DNA of 43,638 bases from Paludibacteraceae bacterium (GCA_024401535.1 JAKSKX010000019.1:1-43638); one strand, 5' to 3'; positions 12,494 to 23,858 are shown, counted from the first letter of the stretch. Translations and numbers: made by a program. Notes: generated by a model from the letters alone, not told the origin.

Positions 12494-14361
12494 ATGTAAC
12501 TAAGTCAGGAACAGCAGCAGCTGCTGCAGAACCTATATCTGTAGATGTTACTTCTGCAGATAACTCGGTCGTAATTACTAAGACTGAAGAGAACAAGAAA
12601 ACCTCTTTTGACCTCAGTGTAACAAAAGAGAAGCCTGTCGAAGTTGTCGGCAGTGATCCTAAAATCAACGTTACCAAAGTATCTGACATCCCCTCAGCTA
12701 CATATTTCCTTTTGTCCCTTAACAATGTATTTTCTAAAGAAGAAACAGCGGCTAAGATTGACGAGAAACTTGTAGGGCTGTATAAAGTTAAAGGCTCGGC
12801 TACTCTCGACGAGATAAAGGCAAAGCATGCAGAAATAGGAGATGTCTATAACTGCACGACAGAAGGTGAACTCAACGGAGAACCTGTCTATCCAGGTGAT
12901 AACATTGTAGCTGTCAGCCAGACAGAACACGGGCTTTGTAATTGGGACAATCTCCACGGATCAATCTCTGTAGCAACTCCTTCAGTAGAGTTGACTTCTG
13001 AAAAAGGCTCGATTGTAATTACCAAGACAGAAGGAGCAGACAACAAAACAATTTTTAATATAGAGAGCAACAGTGCTTCCCCTGAAGGCGACTTCATCAC
13101 CAAGTCCGGGTCTTTCTTCTATGATACTTTCTCGAGGGACAGAAGAACAACTGACTACAACTATAAAGGTACGGTCTATCCTCCTACTGTGGGAGAGAAG
13201 TCTATCTGTATTTCTTCGGATGTAGAGCAAGGAAGTATAGCCAGTGGAGCGAATAGTCATGTAGAAGGAGACGATAATGTAGTAACAGGGGCAAAGAGTT
13301 TTGTTACGGGAGAAATGAATGCTGTATTCTCAGACAATGTAACCGTTCACGGAAACATGCACCATGTAACTAATGCATCAGAATATGCTTTTGTCGCCGG
13401 ATATGGCAATGAAGTTCAATACGGATGGTGTACCGCTGTATTAGGTAAAACCAATAAGGCTGGAGCTTTCCAGTTTATCGCTGGCATAGATAATGAGGCT
13501 ACCGGCGGCTCCTATTCCAGCATCATAGGCGGCGGTAATAGTGTTAAGGAAGTGCAGCATTCCCGCATAATAGGAGAAGACAATAGTGTAAAGAGGGGTT
13601 CAGAGCAAGTATTCGTACTCGGTAGGGAGAACAATGTCAACGGAAGTCATGTTACCATGATCGGAGAAGGAAACAGTTCTGAAGGCTCGAACTCTGTAAT
13701 ACTAGGTTTCTCTAATAAAGACAACGCGGTAAGCACCGCCTCTGTAATTATCGGAAATAATAACGTAGGCAACACCGTGAATTATGGATCTGTAATACTA
13801 GGCTCGTCTAACACGAACAACAGTGCATCCTGTCCGTATTTCATTATCGGATATAACTGCAATGATTTTCATCCAACTGCACCAGCTATTGCCCTAGGTG
13901 AACGTGCAAACTCTACCCCTATATGTGGGAATATTCCTCTTGGTCTTGCTATTGGAGTCGGACAGTCACGCAATATCATATCTGCCGATAAGGCGGAGAA
14001 TGTTGAGATAGCCGCTCACTCGGTTGTGATCGGAACTGGTAACCAAGAGTGTGTGGGAGACGGCACTATCATCATAGGACACGGTTGTGAAGGGTGGCCT
14101 GATGGCGCTATCTTTCATAGTACCGCGCCTAGGATTGTTCTTGGTGGCCATGCTCGCCCTACTAGGATTGATCCAGGTCCAAACGGAAAGCCTCTATGCC
14201 TTGCCATAGGTAACGGAAACCCCGATGATCCAGGCAACTGTATTGCTGCAGATATTGATGGCAACGTAAAGCTTTACGGCAACGTGCTTTTCGATGTTGA
14301 CGGCGTGCAGTATTCCATGAAGCAGATTGTGGATGCGCTGAAATCACTGAATGCCTTGTAA
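12490..14361 (+). CDS. YadA-head-like repeat adhesin / fibre
   Basis: 623 residues. Two related N-terminal modules, SADNSVVITKTEENKKTSFD (~20-40) and SEKGSIVITKTEGADNKTIF (~173-193), suggest a duplicated stalk or base domain. Residues ~245-540 consist of degenerate left-handed beta-roll repeats of ~14-16 residues: GSIASGANSHVEGDDNVV, SSIIGGGNSVKE, VTMIGEGNSSEG, SVILGFSNKDN. This is as in trimeric YadA/Hia heads and in fibres of Bacteroides phages. The C-terminus (VDGVQYSMKQIVDALKSL) looks like a trimerising cap. No signal peptide or outer-membrane barrel is present, so it is a virion fibre rather than a bacterial autotransporter. Likely host-receptor binding. Confidence 0.75.
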   Translation: MNVTKSGTAAAAAEPISVDVTSADNSVVITKTEENKKTSFDLSVTKEKPVEVVGSDPKINVTKVSDIPSATYFLLSLNNVFSKEETAAKIDEKLVGLYKVKGSATLDEIKAKHAEIGDVYNCTTEGELNGEPVYPGDNIVAVSQTEHGLCNWDNLHGSISVATPSVELTSEKGSIVITKTEGADNKTIFNIESNSASPEGDFITKSGSFFYDTFSRDRRTTDYNYKGTVYPPTVGEKSICISSDVEQGSIASGANSHVEGDDNVVTGAKSFVTGEMNAVFSDNVTVHGNMHHVTNASEYAFVAGYGNEVQYGWCTAVLGKTNKAGAFQFIAGIDNEATGGSYSSIIGGGNSVKEVQHSRIIGEDNSVKRGSEQVFVLGRENNVNGSHVTMIGEGNSSEGSNSVILGFSNKDNAVSTASVIIGNNNVGNTVNYGSVILGSSNTNNSASCPYFIIGYNCNDFHPTAPAIALGERANSTPICGNIPLGLAIGVGQSRNIISADKAENVEIAAHSVVIGTGNQECVGDGTIIIGHGCEGWPDGAIFHSTAPRIVLGGHARPTRIDPGPNGKPLCLAIGNGNPDDPGNCIAADIDGNVKLYGNVLFDVDGVQYSMKQIVDALKSLNAL

Positions 14362-14364
14362 CCT

Positions 14365-14616
14365 ATGGACATAGCAATCATTTCCCAATGGGTGAGCCTC
14401 GTCATACTCCCCGTTGCCGGATTTGTCGTCGGCAAGAAAAAGAGCGATGCTGAGGCCATCCGGACGATGACCGAAGCTTACGACTTTGCCCTCCAGTCGC
14501 TCCGTAAGGAGTTCGAGGCAAGGGACAGGGCAAAGGATCTGATGATAGAGAAACTTAACACCAGAATCAATGAACTTGAAGAAATTCTTAAGCGCAACAA
14601 CATTCCTTCTGTGTAG
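14365..14616 (+). CDS. i-spanin- or holin-like protein (TM plus coiled coil)
   Basis: 83 residues. One N-terminal TM (IISQWVSLVILPVAGFVVG) is followed by KKK and then a continuous charged helix (EAIRTMTEAYDFALQSLRKE... to the end). This topology matches Rz-type inner-membrane spanins. The next gene, an outer-membrane lipoprotein, starts in another frame 47 bp inside this one, an arrangement characteristic of Rz/Rz1 pairs. A holin role is the main alternative. It starts 4 bp after the fibre stop. Confidence 0.6.
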   Translation: MDIAIISQWVSLVILPVAGFVVGKKKSDAEAIRTMTEAYDFALQSLRKEFEARDRAKDLMIEKLNTRINELEEILKRNNIPSV

Positions 14617-15124
14617 TCTGCTTTTCGTAACCTCCTGCTCCATCAAGCGGGAGGTCTCGAAACTCAAGGAAGAAATAACCAGGATAGAGAAGCTTCAGGA
14701 GGAGCAGCACCTGAAGGACTCTCTCTCTATTATTTCTTTGGAGAGAGAAGATGTAAATGCCGAAAGTAACCATAGAGACTTTTTAACCGATATGTCTTTT
14801 GACAATTCGATTATCGAGCGTTGGGAATACGAAACCACGAACGCAGAAAGCCCTATAGTTAAATCTTACAGCAAAATTTCTTTTGATAAAAGGGATGAAA
14901 AACGAAAAGAAAGCCTTTTGTTAAAAAGCGAAAGGCATGAAAGACAAATTATAGAGGATTTGTCAAACGTAGAGACGGCTGACAGTTCATCGATAGAGGA
15001 ATTGCAAAAAACGGAAAGGACACAAATTAAATACAAGTCCTTTTGGCAAAAATTCTGGTGGCTAATACCACTTTTACTTTTATTATTGGTTATTTTATAT
15101 TCATTCAGAAGGGGGAACAAATAA
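14570..15124 (+). CDS. spanin lipoprotein with C-terminal TM (u-spanin-like)
   Basis: 184 residues. The signal peptide ends in a lipobox (LLFVTSC-SIK), so the N-terminal Cys would be lipidated and placed in the outer membrane. The periplasmic part is long and highly charged, with coiled-coil segments. A C-terminal TM (WLIPLLLLLLVILYSF) with RRGNK at the end would sit in the inner membrane. Lipobox plus terminal TM is the layout of unimolecular spanins, which fuse the two membranes at lysis. The start lies inside the preceding TM/coiled-coil gene in a different frame, the layout of two-component spanins, so this locus combines both designs. Confidence 0.75.
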   Translation: MNLKKFLSATTFLLCSLLFVTSCSIKREVSKLKEEITRIEKLQEEQHLKDSLSIISLEREDVNAESNHRDFLTDMSFDNSIIERWEYETTNAESPIVKSYSKISFDKRDEKRKESLLLKSERHERQIIEDLSNVETADSSSIEELQKTERTQIKYKSFWQKFWWLIPLLLLLLVILYSFRRGNK

Positions 15125-15137
15125 GTTCCCCTTTTTC
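15109..15137 (+). terminator. rho-independent terminator of the late operon
   Basis: GGGGAAC (15112-15118) pairs with GTTCCCC (15125-15131) over a 6-nt loop that contains the spanin stop codon, followed by TTTTTC. It ends the late operon. Confidence 0.85.
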
Positions 15138-15141
15138 TTTT

Positions 15142-15149
15142 TATATTTG
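15142..15149 (+). promoter_or_regulatory. promoter -7 element
   Basis: TATATTTG matches TAnnTTTG and lies 30 bp before the 15179 start and directly after a terminator. It drives the B-C-recombinase unit. Confidence 0.6.
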
Positions 15150-15178
15150 CAAAATCGAATAATACTAATTTTATTTTT

Positions 15179-15652
15179 ATGTATAAAACAAGAAAAGATT
15201 TATCGGCAGAGAGATTCACCGACTGGCTAAGCATTGCGTTTGTAACTGTAATAGGATGTCTTGGATATTCTGCTTACAAAAAGTTTCTAACATGGGAAGC
15301 ATTTGGAGGAGTTATAGGAGCAGGTATCACTATTTTTCTCTTCAAGAAGAAAGCCCCTGCAGTATTCACAAACAACACGGATGCCCCCGTGTATGTCAAG
15401 GACGAATACACAGACGAGGTGTCTATAGTTATGCCAGGGACAAAGACCGCAATACTCGACGGCTTCAAGTATAGGGGCAAGCTCTACAAAATCTCTAACG
15501 GAGTGCATGCCACACTGAATGCTGACGGAACAGTCTCTTACAAGAACTGGCTGCACAAGAACTTCCAGCAGTCCCAGGGCGAAGAGTACACCTTCAAAGC
15601 TGGTGAAGGTTGGGGTGAACTTAACAAGGCAAACGAGGAGGAACTAAAATAG
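15179..15652 (+). CDS. two-TM membrane protein, family copy B
   Basis: 157 residues. Basic N-terminus (MYKTRKDLSAERFTDWLS), two hydrophobic segments (~17-32, 40-56) and KKKAP at the membrane edge. The soluble domain has VYVKDEYTDEVSIVMPGTKT, DGFKYRGKLYKISNG and LNADGTVSY, with GEGWGEL near the end. Copy C, 6 bp downstream, is nearly identical from the second TM onward but differs in the first TM region. Function unknown. Confidence 0.75.
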   Translation: MYKTRKDLSAERFTDWLSIAFVTVIGCLGYSAYKKFLTWEAFGGVIGAGITIFLFKKKAPAVFTNNTDAPVYVKDEYTDEVSIVMPGTKTAILDGFKYRGKLYKISNGVHATLNADGTVSYKNWLHKNFQQSQGEEYTFKAGEGWGELNKANEEELK

Positions 15653-15658
15653 AAAGAT

Positions 15659-16159
15659 ATGAAACAGCAATCTAATTATAAAACAAGAAAGGATTTGTCG
15701 GCAGAGAGATTCACAGACTGGTTGAGTATTGCGTTTGCAACGCTTGTAGGATGTACAGGATATTCTATTTCACAAGGTATTTTAACATGGAAAGCATTGG
15801 GCGGAGTTATAGGAGCAGGTATCACTATTTTTCTCCTCAAGAAGAAAGCCCCTGCAGTATTCACAAACAACACGGATGTCCCCGTGTATGTCAAGGACGA
15901 ATACACAGACGAGGTGTCTATCGTTATGCCAGGAACTAAGACTGCAGTACTCGACGGCTTCAAGTATAGGGGCAAGCTCTACAAAATCTCTAACGGGGTG
16001 CATGCCACACTGAATGCTGACGGAACAGTATCTTACAAGAACTGGCTACACAAGAACCTTCAGCAGTCCCAAGGTGAAGAGTACATCTTCAAAGCTGGTG
16101 AAGGTTGGGGTGAACTGAATGAGGCAAACGAGGAGGAACTAAAAACAATTACACAATGA
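15659..16159 (+). CDS. two-TM membrane protein, family copy C
   Basis: 166 residues. Same architecture as copy B: the N-terminal 15 residues match (TRKDLSAERFTDWLSI), the TM1 region is diverged (FATLVGCTGYSISQGILTWK versus FVTVIGCLGYSAYKKFLTWE), and the rest has only a handful of changes. Its TGA overlaps the recombinase ATG (ATGA at 16156), so membrane protein and recombinase are translationally coupled. Duplication followed by sequence homogenisation of the C-terminal domain is likely. Confidence 0.75.
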   Translation: MKQQSNYKTRKDLSAERFTDWLSIAFATLVGCTGYSISQGILTWKALGGVIGAGITIFLLKKKAPAVFTNNTDVPVYVKDEYTDEVSIVMPGTKTAVLDGFKYRGKLYKISNGVHATLNADGTVSYKNWLHKNLQQSQGEEYIFKAGEGWGELNEANEEELKTITQ

Positions 16160-17010
16160 GAACAGATGCAGAAACAAGAAGAAAGATTCAGAGCGGAAAG
16201 TATAGACCTATTGACTTCTGCAACAAAAAGAACCCCCTACATATAAATTATTCAACTTATTATGTGTGGAAGAAAAGGGACTTTGTCGAGGATGACAAAC
16301 CAGGCAGACACAAGAACGGCTACAAGAAACAGTTGACAGAGGAGCAAGAGCAAAAGATTTGCGAGCTTAGGGTAAAGCAAGAATACTATGGACTTCCCAT
16401 TACTGAATTCCATAATATTATCAAAGAGGAATATCCTTGCTCCTATAAAGTATTATGGAAGCTACTTACAAAACACGGACTTGTAAGGAAACCCAAAGAG
16501 AAGCATGAAGGAACATTCGGGGACACTCCTGAAGGATACCTGCATATTGACGTAACCTATATGCCATATATTAACGGAAAGAAAAGTTATTTGTTCGTGG
16601 CCATAGACAGAAAGACAAGGCTTGCATATTGGGAACTCTATGACAGAAAGACAGTGGAAAATACAATAGATTTCGCCCAGAAGTGCAGACAGTTCTATCC
16701 ATTCCCGATTTACCATATACTGACAGATAACGGCAAGGAGTTCAGCGCAAAGTTCTCGAAAGACTGGTGTTCTTCCCAGGCCATTGCCTACTCCCATACA
16801 AAGCCATATACTCCACAAACAAACGGCATGGTGGAACGACTGAACGGAACAATAAAAAAAGAACTGATCCATAGACAAAGATTCTCGAGCATCATGCGAT
16901 TAAACAAATGTCTGAAGGAATATCAAGACTACTACAACAATAAAAGGAGGCATTCTTCAATACAAGCAACTCCAGTAGAGGTGGGAAGAAACTTAGGCTA
17001 TGCAGTATAA
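16156..17010 (+). CDS. DDE recombinase/transposase (IS481/IS3-like, rve domain)
   Basis: 284 residues. The N-terminal DNA-binding part includes YKKQLTEEQEQKICELRVKQ and SYKVLWKLLTKHGLVRKPK (HTH-like). The retroviral-integrase-fold core has the DDE triad: Asp in LHIDVTYM (~133), Asp in ILTDNGKEFS (~194) and Glu in NGMVERLNGTIK (~230). The Asp-Glu spacing of ~35 is canonical, and YNNKRRHSSIQATP is the usual C-terminal signature. The gene appears intact. It is overlapped by copy C and followed 45 bp later by copy D with its own promoter, and no IS-type inverted repeats hug it. It therefore looks like an integral gene of the element rather than an inserted IS, and is the only recombinase candidate here. 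Confidence 0.85.
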   Translation: MRTDAETRRKIQSGKYRPIDFCNKKNPLHINYSTYYVWKKRDFVEDDKPGRHKNGYKKQLTEEQEQKICELRVKQEYYGLPITEFHNIIKEEYPCSYKVLWKLLTKHGLVRKPKEKHEGTFGDTPEGYLHIDVTYMPYINGKKSYLFVAIDRKTRLAYWELYDRKTVENTIDFAQKCRQFYPFPIYHILTDNGKEFSAKFSKDWCSSQAIAYSHTKPYTPQTNGMVERLNGTIKKELIHRQRFSSIMRLNKCLKEYQDYYNNKRRHSSIQATPVEVGRNLGYAV

Positions 17011-17016
17011 AAAGAT

Positions 17017-17024
17017 TATCTTTG
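17017..17024 (+). promoter_or_regulatory. promoter -7 element
   Basis: TATCTTTG matches TAnnTTTG and sits 30 bp before the copy D start, the same distance as the promoter before copy B. Confidence 0.6.
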
Positions 17025-17054
17025 CAAAAATCTATTATATAAACCGTTATAATC

Positions 17055-17510
17055 ATGGAAATCATATCAAATAGAAGACTATTCATAGACGGGTATTTCT
17101 TGAGCCAGATACCTTTAATTGCTGGTGCAGTAATGGCTTGTTCTTTGCAGAAGAAATCAGTATATTACTTAACCGCTGGATTTATAGGATTATCTTTGAC
17201 TATAAAATGTACCAAAGCCACAGTACACAACCTTTCTAAACTAAACATTATCTGCAAGGACGAGAACAGCGAGGATGTGGCACTCTGCCGACCAGGACAA
17301 AGTGCAGTAGGAGTAGATGGCTTCAAGGTAAACGGCAAAGTATGGAAACTCATAGACGGAAACCATGCGTATGTACTTCCGAACGGCAAGGTAACATACT
17401 CTCTGGGGCTAGGAACAATTCTGCAACTACTTAAAGGCACAGAGCCACCATTGGACAACAGACAAGGCTGGGGAAAGCTATATGCAGCAAAAGAAGAAGA
17501 TTTTTTATAA
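17055..17510 (+). CDS. two-TM membrane protein, family copy D
   Basis: 151 residues starting MEIISNRRLFIDGYFLSQ. Two hydrophobic segments (~17-30 and ~37-50). The soluble domain has EDVALCRPGQSAVGVDGFKV, GKVWKLIDGN and LPNGKVTYS, ending GWGKLYAAKEEDFL. The PG-x-DGFK-x-GK-(V/L)(Y/W)K motif ties it to copies A, B and C. It differs from copy E only within about the first 80 bp, almost all silent changes. Function unknown. Confidence 0.75.
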   Translation: MEIISNRRLFIDGYFLSQIPLIAGAVMACSLQKKSVYYLTAGFIGLSLTIKCTKATVHNLSKLNIICKDENSEDVALCRPGQSAVGVDGFKVNGKVWKLIDGNHAYVLPNGKVTYSLGLGTILQLLKGTEPPLDNRQGWGKLYAAKEEDFL

Positions 17511-17520
17511 AAAGAATATC

Positions 17521-17976
17521 ATGGAAATTGTATCAAATAGAAGATTATTCATAGACGGGTATTTCCTTAGTCAGATACCTTTAATTGCAGGTGCAGTAAT
17601 GGCTTGTTCTTTGCAGAAGAAATCAGTATATTACTTAACCGCTGGATTTATAGGATTATCTTTGACTATAAAATGTACCAAAGCCACAGTACACAACCTT
17701 TCTAAACTAAACATTATCTGCAAGGACGAGAACAGCGAGGATGTGGCACTCTGCCGACCAGGACAAAGTGCAGTAGGAGTAGATGGCTTCAAGGTAAACG
17801 GCAAAGTATGGAAACTCATAGACGGAAACCATGCGTATGTACTTCCGAACGGCAAGGTAACATACTCTCTGGGGCTAGGAACAATTCTGCAACTACTTAA
17901 AGGCACAGAGCCACCATTGGACAACAGACAAGGCTGGGGAAAGCTATATGCAGCAAAAGAAGAAGATTTTTTATAA
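17521..17976 (+). CDS. two-TM membrane protein, family copy E
   Basis: 151 residues, a tandem near-duplicate of copy D, 10 bp downstream and without its own promoter. It starts MEIVSNRRLF. The DNA from the codons for GAVMACS to the stop is identical to copy D as far as I can read, whereas the first ~80 bp carry several changes, with one amino-acid difference (Ile to Val). The abrupt boundary suggests gene conversion or a recent unequal exchange rather than simple divergence. Confidence 0.75.
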   Translation: MEIVSNRRLFIDGYFLSQIPLIAGAVMACSLQKKSVYYLTAGFIGLSLTIKCTKATVHNLSKLNIICKDENSEDVALCRPGQSAVGVDGFKVNGKVWKLIDGNHAYVLPNGKVTYSLGLGTILQLLKGTEPPLDNRQGWGKLYAAKEEDFL

Positions 17977-17984
17977 AAAAAGAT

Positions 17985-18014
17985 TTTGTAATATCAAAAC
18001 TTATACTACCTTTG
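17985..18014 (+). promoter_or_regulatory. outward-facing promoter at right element end
   Basis: TTTG (17985-17988), 18 bp, then TACCTTTG (18007-18014): close to the full Bacteroidota TTTG-N19-TAnnTTTG promoter. It points out of the element across the right inverted-repeat candidate. No reading frame of size follows on the + strand before 18335, so it may make a short RNA or read into the HD gene. Confidence 0.5.
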
Positions 18015-18165
18015 CAACATGAACAATTAATGGTAGGAGAGGGAAAAGGATATTCTCTATTTCCTCGAGTGCGTCGGAATAGTCCAAGTCTTGAACTTGC
18101 GGAACAGCCTCAGATAGTCGAGGCAGGCAGAACAAGACCAATATGCTGATAATCATTTTTCTCAT
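18001..18165 (-). CDS. small secreted peptide, possibly truncated by the element
   Basis: 54 residues starting MRKMIISILVLFCLPRLSEA, a plausible signal peptide, followed by VPQVQDLDYSDALEEIENIL. Upstream ATGs exist, but MRKM best fits a signal-peptide start. The last ~20 residues are encoded by the inverted-repeat candidate and the element's end, so the natural C-terminus was probably replaced by insertion. TATTTTTG upstream on the minus strand may be its -7 element. Confidence 0.4.
   Translation of the reverse strand: MRKMIISILVLFCLPRLSEAVPQVQDLDYSDALEEIENILFPLLPLIVHVAKVV
18036..18060 (-). repeat. right terminal-inverted-repeat candidate
   Basis: Read on the minus strand from outside inward, these 25 bp match 313-337 at 22 of 25 positions. 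With the left copy they would bound a 17.7-kb element. No target-site duplication is evident in the flanks. Confidence 0.35.
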
Positions 18166-18256
18166 GGCAAACATATAGTTATTTGTGAGCTTACAAAAAT
18201 AAGTAAAAATATGTAAACCAGACAACAAACAGCACTCGATTTTTGATTATTTCCTC

Positions 18257-18264
18257 TATCTTTG
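18257..18264 (+). promoter_or_regulatory. promoter -7 element of the HD gene
   Basis: TATCTTTG matches TAnnTTTG about 70 bp before the 18335 start. Confidence 0.45.
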
Positions 18265-18334
18265 CAGTAGGTTAAACCATTTTACAAGACTAATTGGTAG
18301 AATGTAATAAAAAAGAAAATTTGAGTGTTAAGAT

Positions 18335-18856
18335 ATGATAGAAATACAAGAAAATAGGAAGACTATAAACAAATTGTCCCTTGCCATGATAAAATATAAC
18401 AATGGCGACCCAAAGCGAATACAGCATACTACAAAGGTTCATGCCTATGCTTCCCTGATTGGCATCGGCGAAGGATTGGATGAAGATACCCAATTCCTCC
18501 TTGAAAGTGCGGCCCTTGTCCATGACATAGGAATCAGGGCAAGCGAAAAAAAGTACGGCCACCAGAATGGAAAGCTTCAGGAACAGGAAGGTCCTGCTGT
18601 AGCGCGAGACCTGTTGGCTCGTCTGGGAGGCTACACTGAAGAGCAGATTGAAAGAATATGCTGGCTCGTAGCCCATCACCACACCTATCATGTATCCGAA
18701 GAGTTGGATTATCAGATTCTTATTGAAGCAGATTTCCTTGTAAACCTTTTCGAAGACAACGAATCCGAGAATGCAATTCGCTCTGTAAGAAAGAACATCT
18801 TCAAGACACAAAGCGGACTGGATATGCTTGATAATATGTTCAATATAAGCGAGTAA
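18335..18856 (+). CDS. HD-domain phosphohydrolase
   Basis: 173 residues, cytosolic. HD-superfamily metal ligands are visible: His in IQHTTKVHAYA (~31), the His-Asp pair in ESAALVHDIGIR (~63-64), HHHTYH (~110) and Asp in IEADFLVN (~129). Such stand-alone HD proteins hydrolyse phosphate esters of nucleotides or signalling molecules; the substrate cannot be read from sequence. It is followed 25 bp later by the DUF5131 gene, so the two may be co-transcribed. Confidence 0.85.
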   Translation: MIEIQENRKTINKLSLAMIKYNNGDPKRIQHTTKVHAYASLIGIGEGLDEDTQFLLESAALVHDIGIRASEKKYGHQNGKLQEQEGPAVARDLLARLGGYTEEQIERICWLVAHHHTYHVSEELDYQILIEADFLVNLFEDNESENAIRSVRKNIFKTQSGLDMLDNMFNISE

Positions 18857-18881
18857 ACCAAAAAGTATTCTTTAAGAACTC

Positions 18882-19760
18882 ATGATTATCTGGAATCCCT
18901 GGCATGGTTGTCACAAGGTCAGCGAAGGTTGTCAGCATTGCTACATGTATTTCCTAGACAAAAAACGTGGCATAGATACCTCCAAGGTCTATCGCACAGA
19001 TAACTTCAATTTACCTGTGCAGAGACGTCGTGACGGCATGTTCAAACTGCCTTCGGGAATGCAGCTTTTCGTGGGGCTTTCTACGGATTTCTTTGTAGAG
19101 GAAGCTGACAAATGGAGAGAAGAAGCGTGGAGAATCATGCGACTTCGACCAGATATCGCCTTTAGACTGCTAACCAAAAGAGCCGGCAGAATCAAGGACT
19201 GTCTGCCAAAAGATTGGGGCGACGGCTACGAAAATGTACTTCTGCAAGTCACTTGCGAAAACCAAAAGCGTGCAGACGAGCGCCTCCCTATTCTGCTCGA
19301 CATTCCGGCCAAACACAAAGGTTTCATGGCGGCTCCCTTCATCGGAGAGGTTGATGCCGAGCCTTATCTTGCCACAGGTCAAATAGAGGAGGTGCTTTGT
19401 GGCGGAGAGAACTATGACGGCGCACGCCCTTGCCACTACGAATGGGTAAAAAAACTGAGCGACCAATGCCGCAGGCATGACGTAACATTTGACTTTATCG
19501 AGACTGGAACAGTATTTGTTAAGGAAGGAAAGACGTACCATATTCCAGACAAACGCACTCAATCACTGCAAGCGTACAAGTCCGGATTGAGTTACGAAGG
19601 CAGTAAGATTGACTTCAAGCTCACAAACCCAGAACCGGGAATCTTTGATATGGATGATTACAAGCCTTTCTTCCGCGAACATTGCAGAACATGCGGCAGC
19701 AAATTAACCTGCAACGGTTGTTCCAACTGTGGAAACTGCGATAAAGACAGCAGATTGTAA
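18882..19760 (+). CDS. DUF5131 (phage Gp37/Gp68-like) Cys-cluster protein
   Basis: 292 residues. The N-terminus MIIWNPWHGCHKVSEGCQHC places Cys residues in the CxxxxxxCxxC pattern diagnostic of DUF5131, a radical-SAM-like family that probably binds an Fe-S cluster. FRLLTKRAGRI, PAKHKGFMAAPFIGEVD and CGGENYDGARPCHYEWVKKL are further family blocks. The tail is a second Cys-rich motif (CRTCGSKLTCNGCSNCGNC) that could hold another metal or cluster. The family occurs in phages and bacteria; the reaction is not established. Confidence 0.85.
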   Translation: MIIWNPWHGCHKVSEGCQHCYMYFLDKKRGIDTSKVYRTDNFNLPVQRRRDGMFKLPSGMQLFVGLSTDFFVEEADKWREEAWRIMRLRPDIAFRLLTKRAGRIKDCLPKDWGDGYENVLLQVTCENQKRADERLPILLDIPAKHKGFMAAPFIGEVDAEPYLATGQIEEVLCGGENYDGARPCHYEWVKKLSDQCRRHDVTFDFIETGTVFVKEGKTYHIPDKRTQSLQAYKSGLSYEGSKIDFKLTNPEPGIFDMDDYKPFFREHCRTCGSKLTCNGCSNCGNCDKDSRL

Positions 19761-19876
19761 TGAAAAATTATTAATTGTAAAGTGTCATTCTTCCCATTTA
19801 ACCTATGTATTTGTATCATATTAACAAATAATCAAAAATTGCGTAGATATTTATAACCTCAAAAATATATAAAAAA

Positions 19877-19884
19877 TATATTTG
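19877..19884 (+). promoter_or_regulatory. promoter -7 element of the GH2 gene
   Basis: TATATTTG matches TAnnTTTG, 45 bp before the ATG at 19929. No clear upstream TTTG at the expected spacing. Confidence 0.5.
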
Positions 19885-19913
19885 CGAGCGATACCATTAT
19901 AACCACACATTAA

Positions 19914-23858
<3,945 letters not shown>

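Noticed and set aside
12490-14361. Bacterial trimeric autotransporter adhesin
   Set aside because: No signal peptide and no C-terminal barrel anchor; sits inside a phage-type operon between a muramidase and spanins.
12490-14361. Diversity-generating retroelement target
   Set aside because: No reverse transcriptase and no template/variable repeat pair could be found in the window.
16156-17010. Simple insertion sequence in the prophage
   Set aside because: The start codon overlaps the upstream gene (ATGA), no inverted repeats flank the gene closely, and neighbouring gene pairs are intact on both sides.
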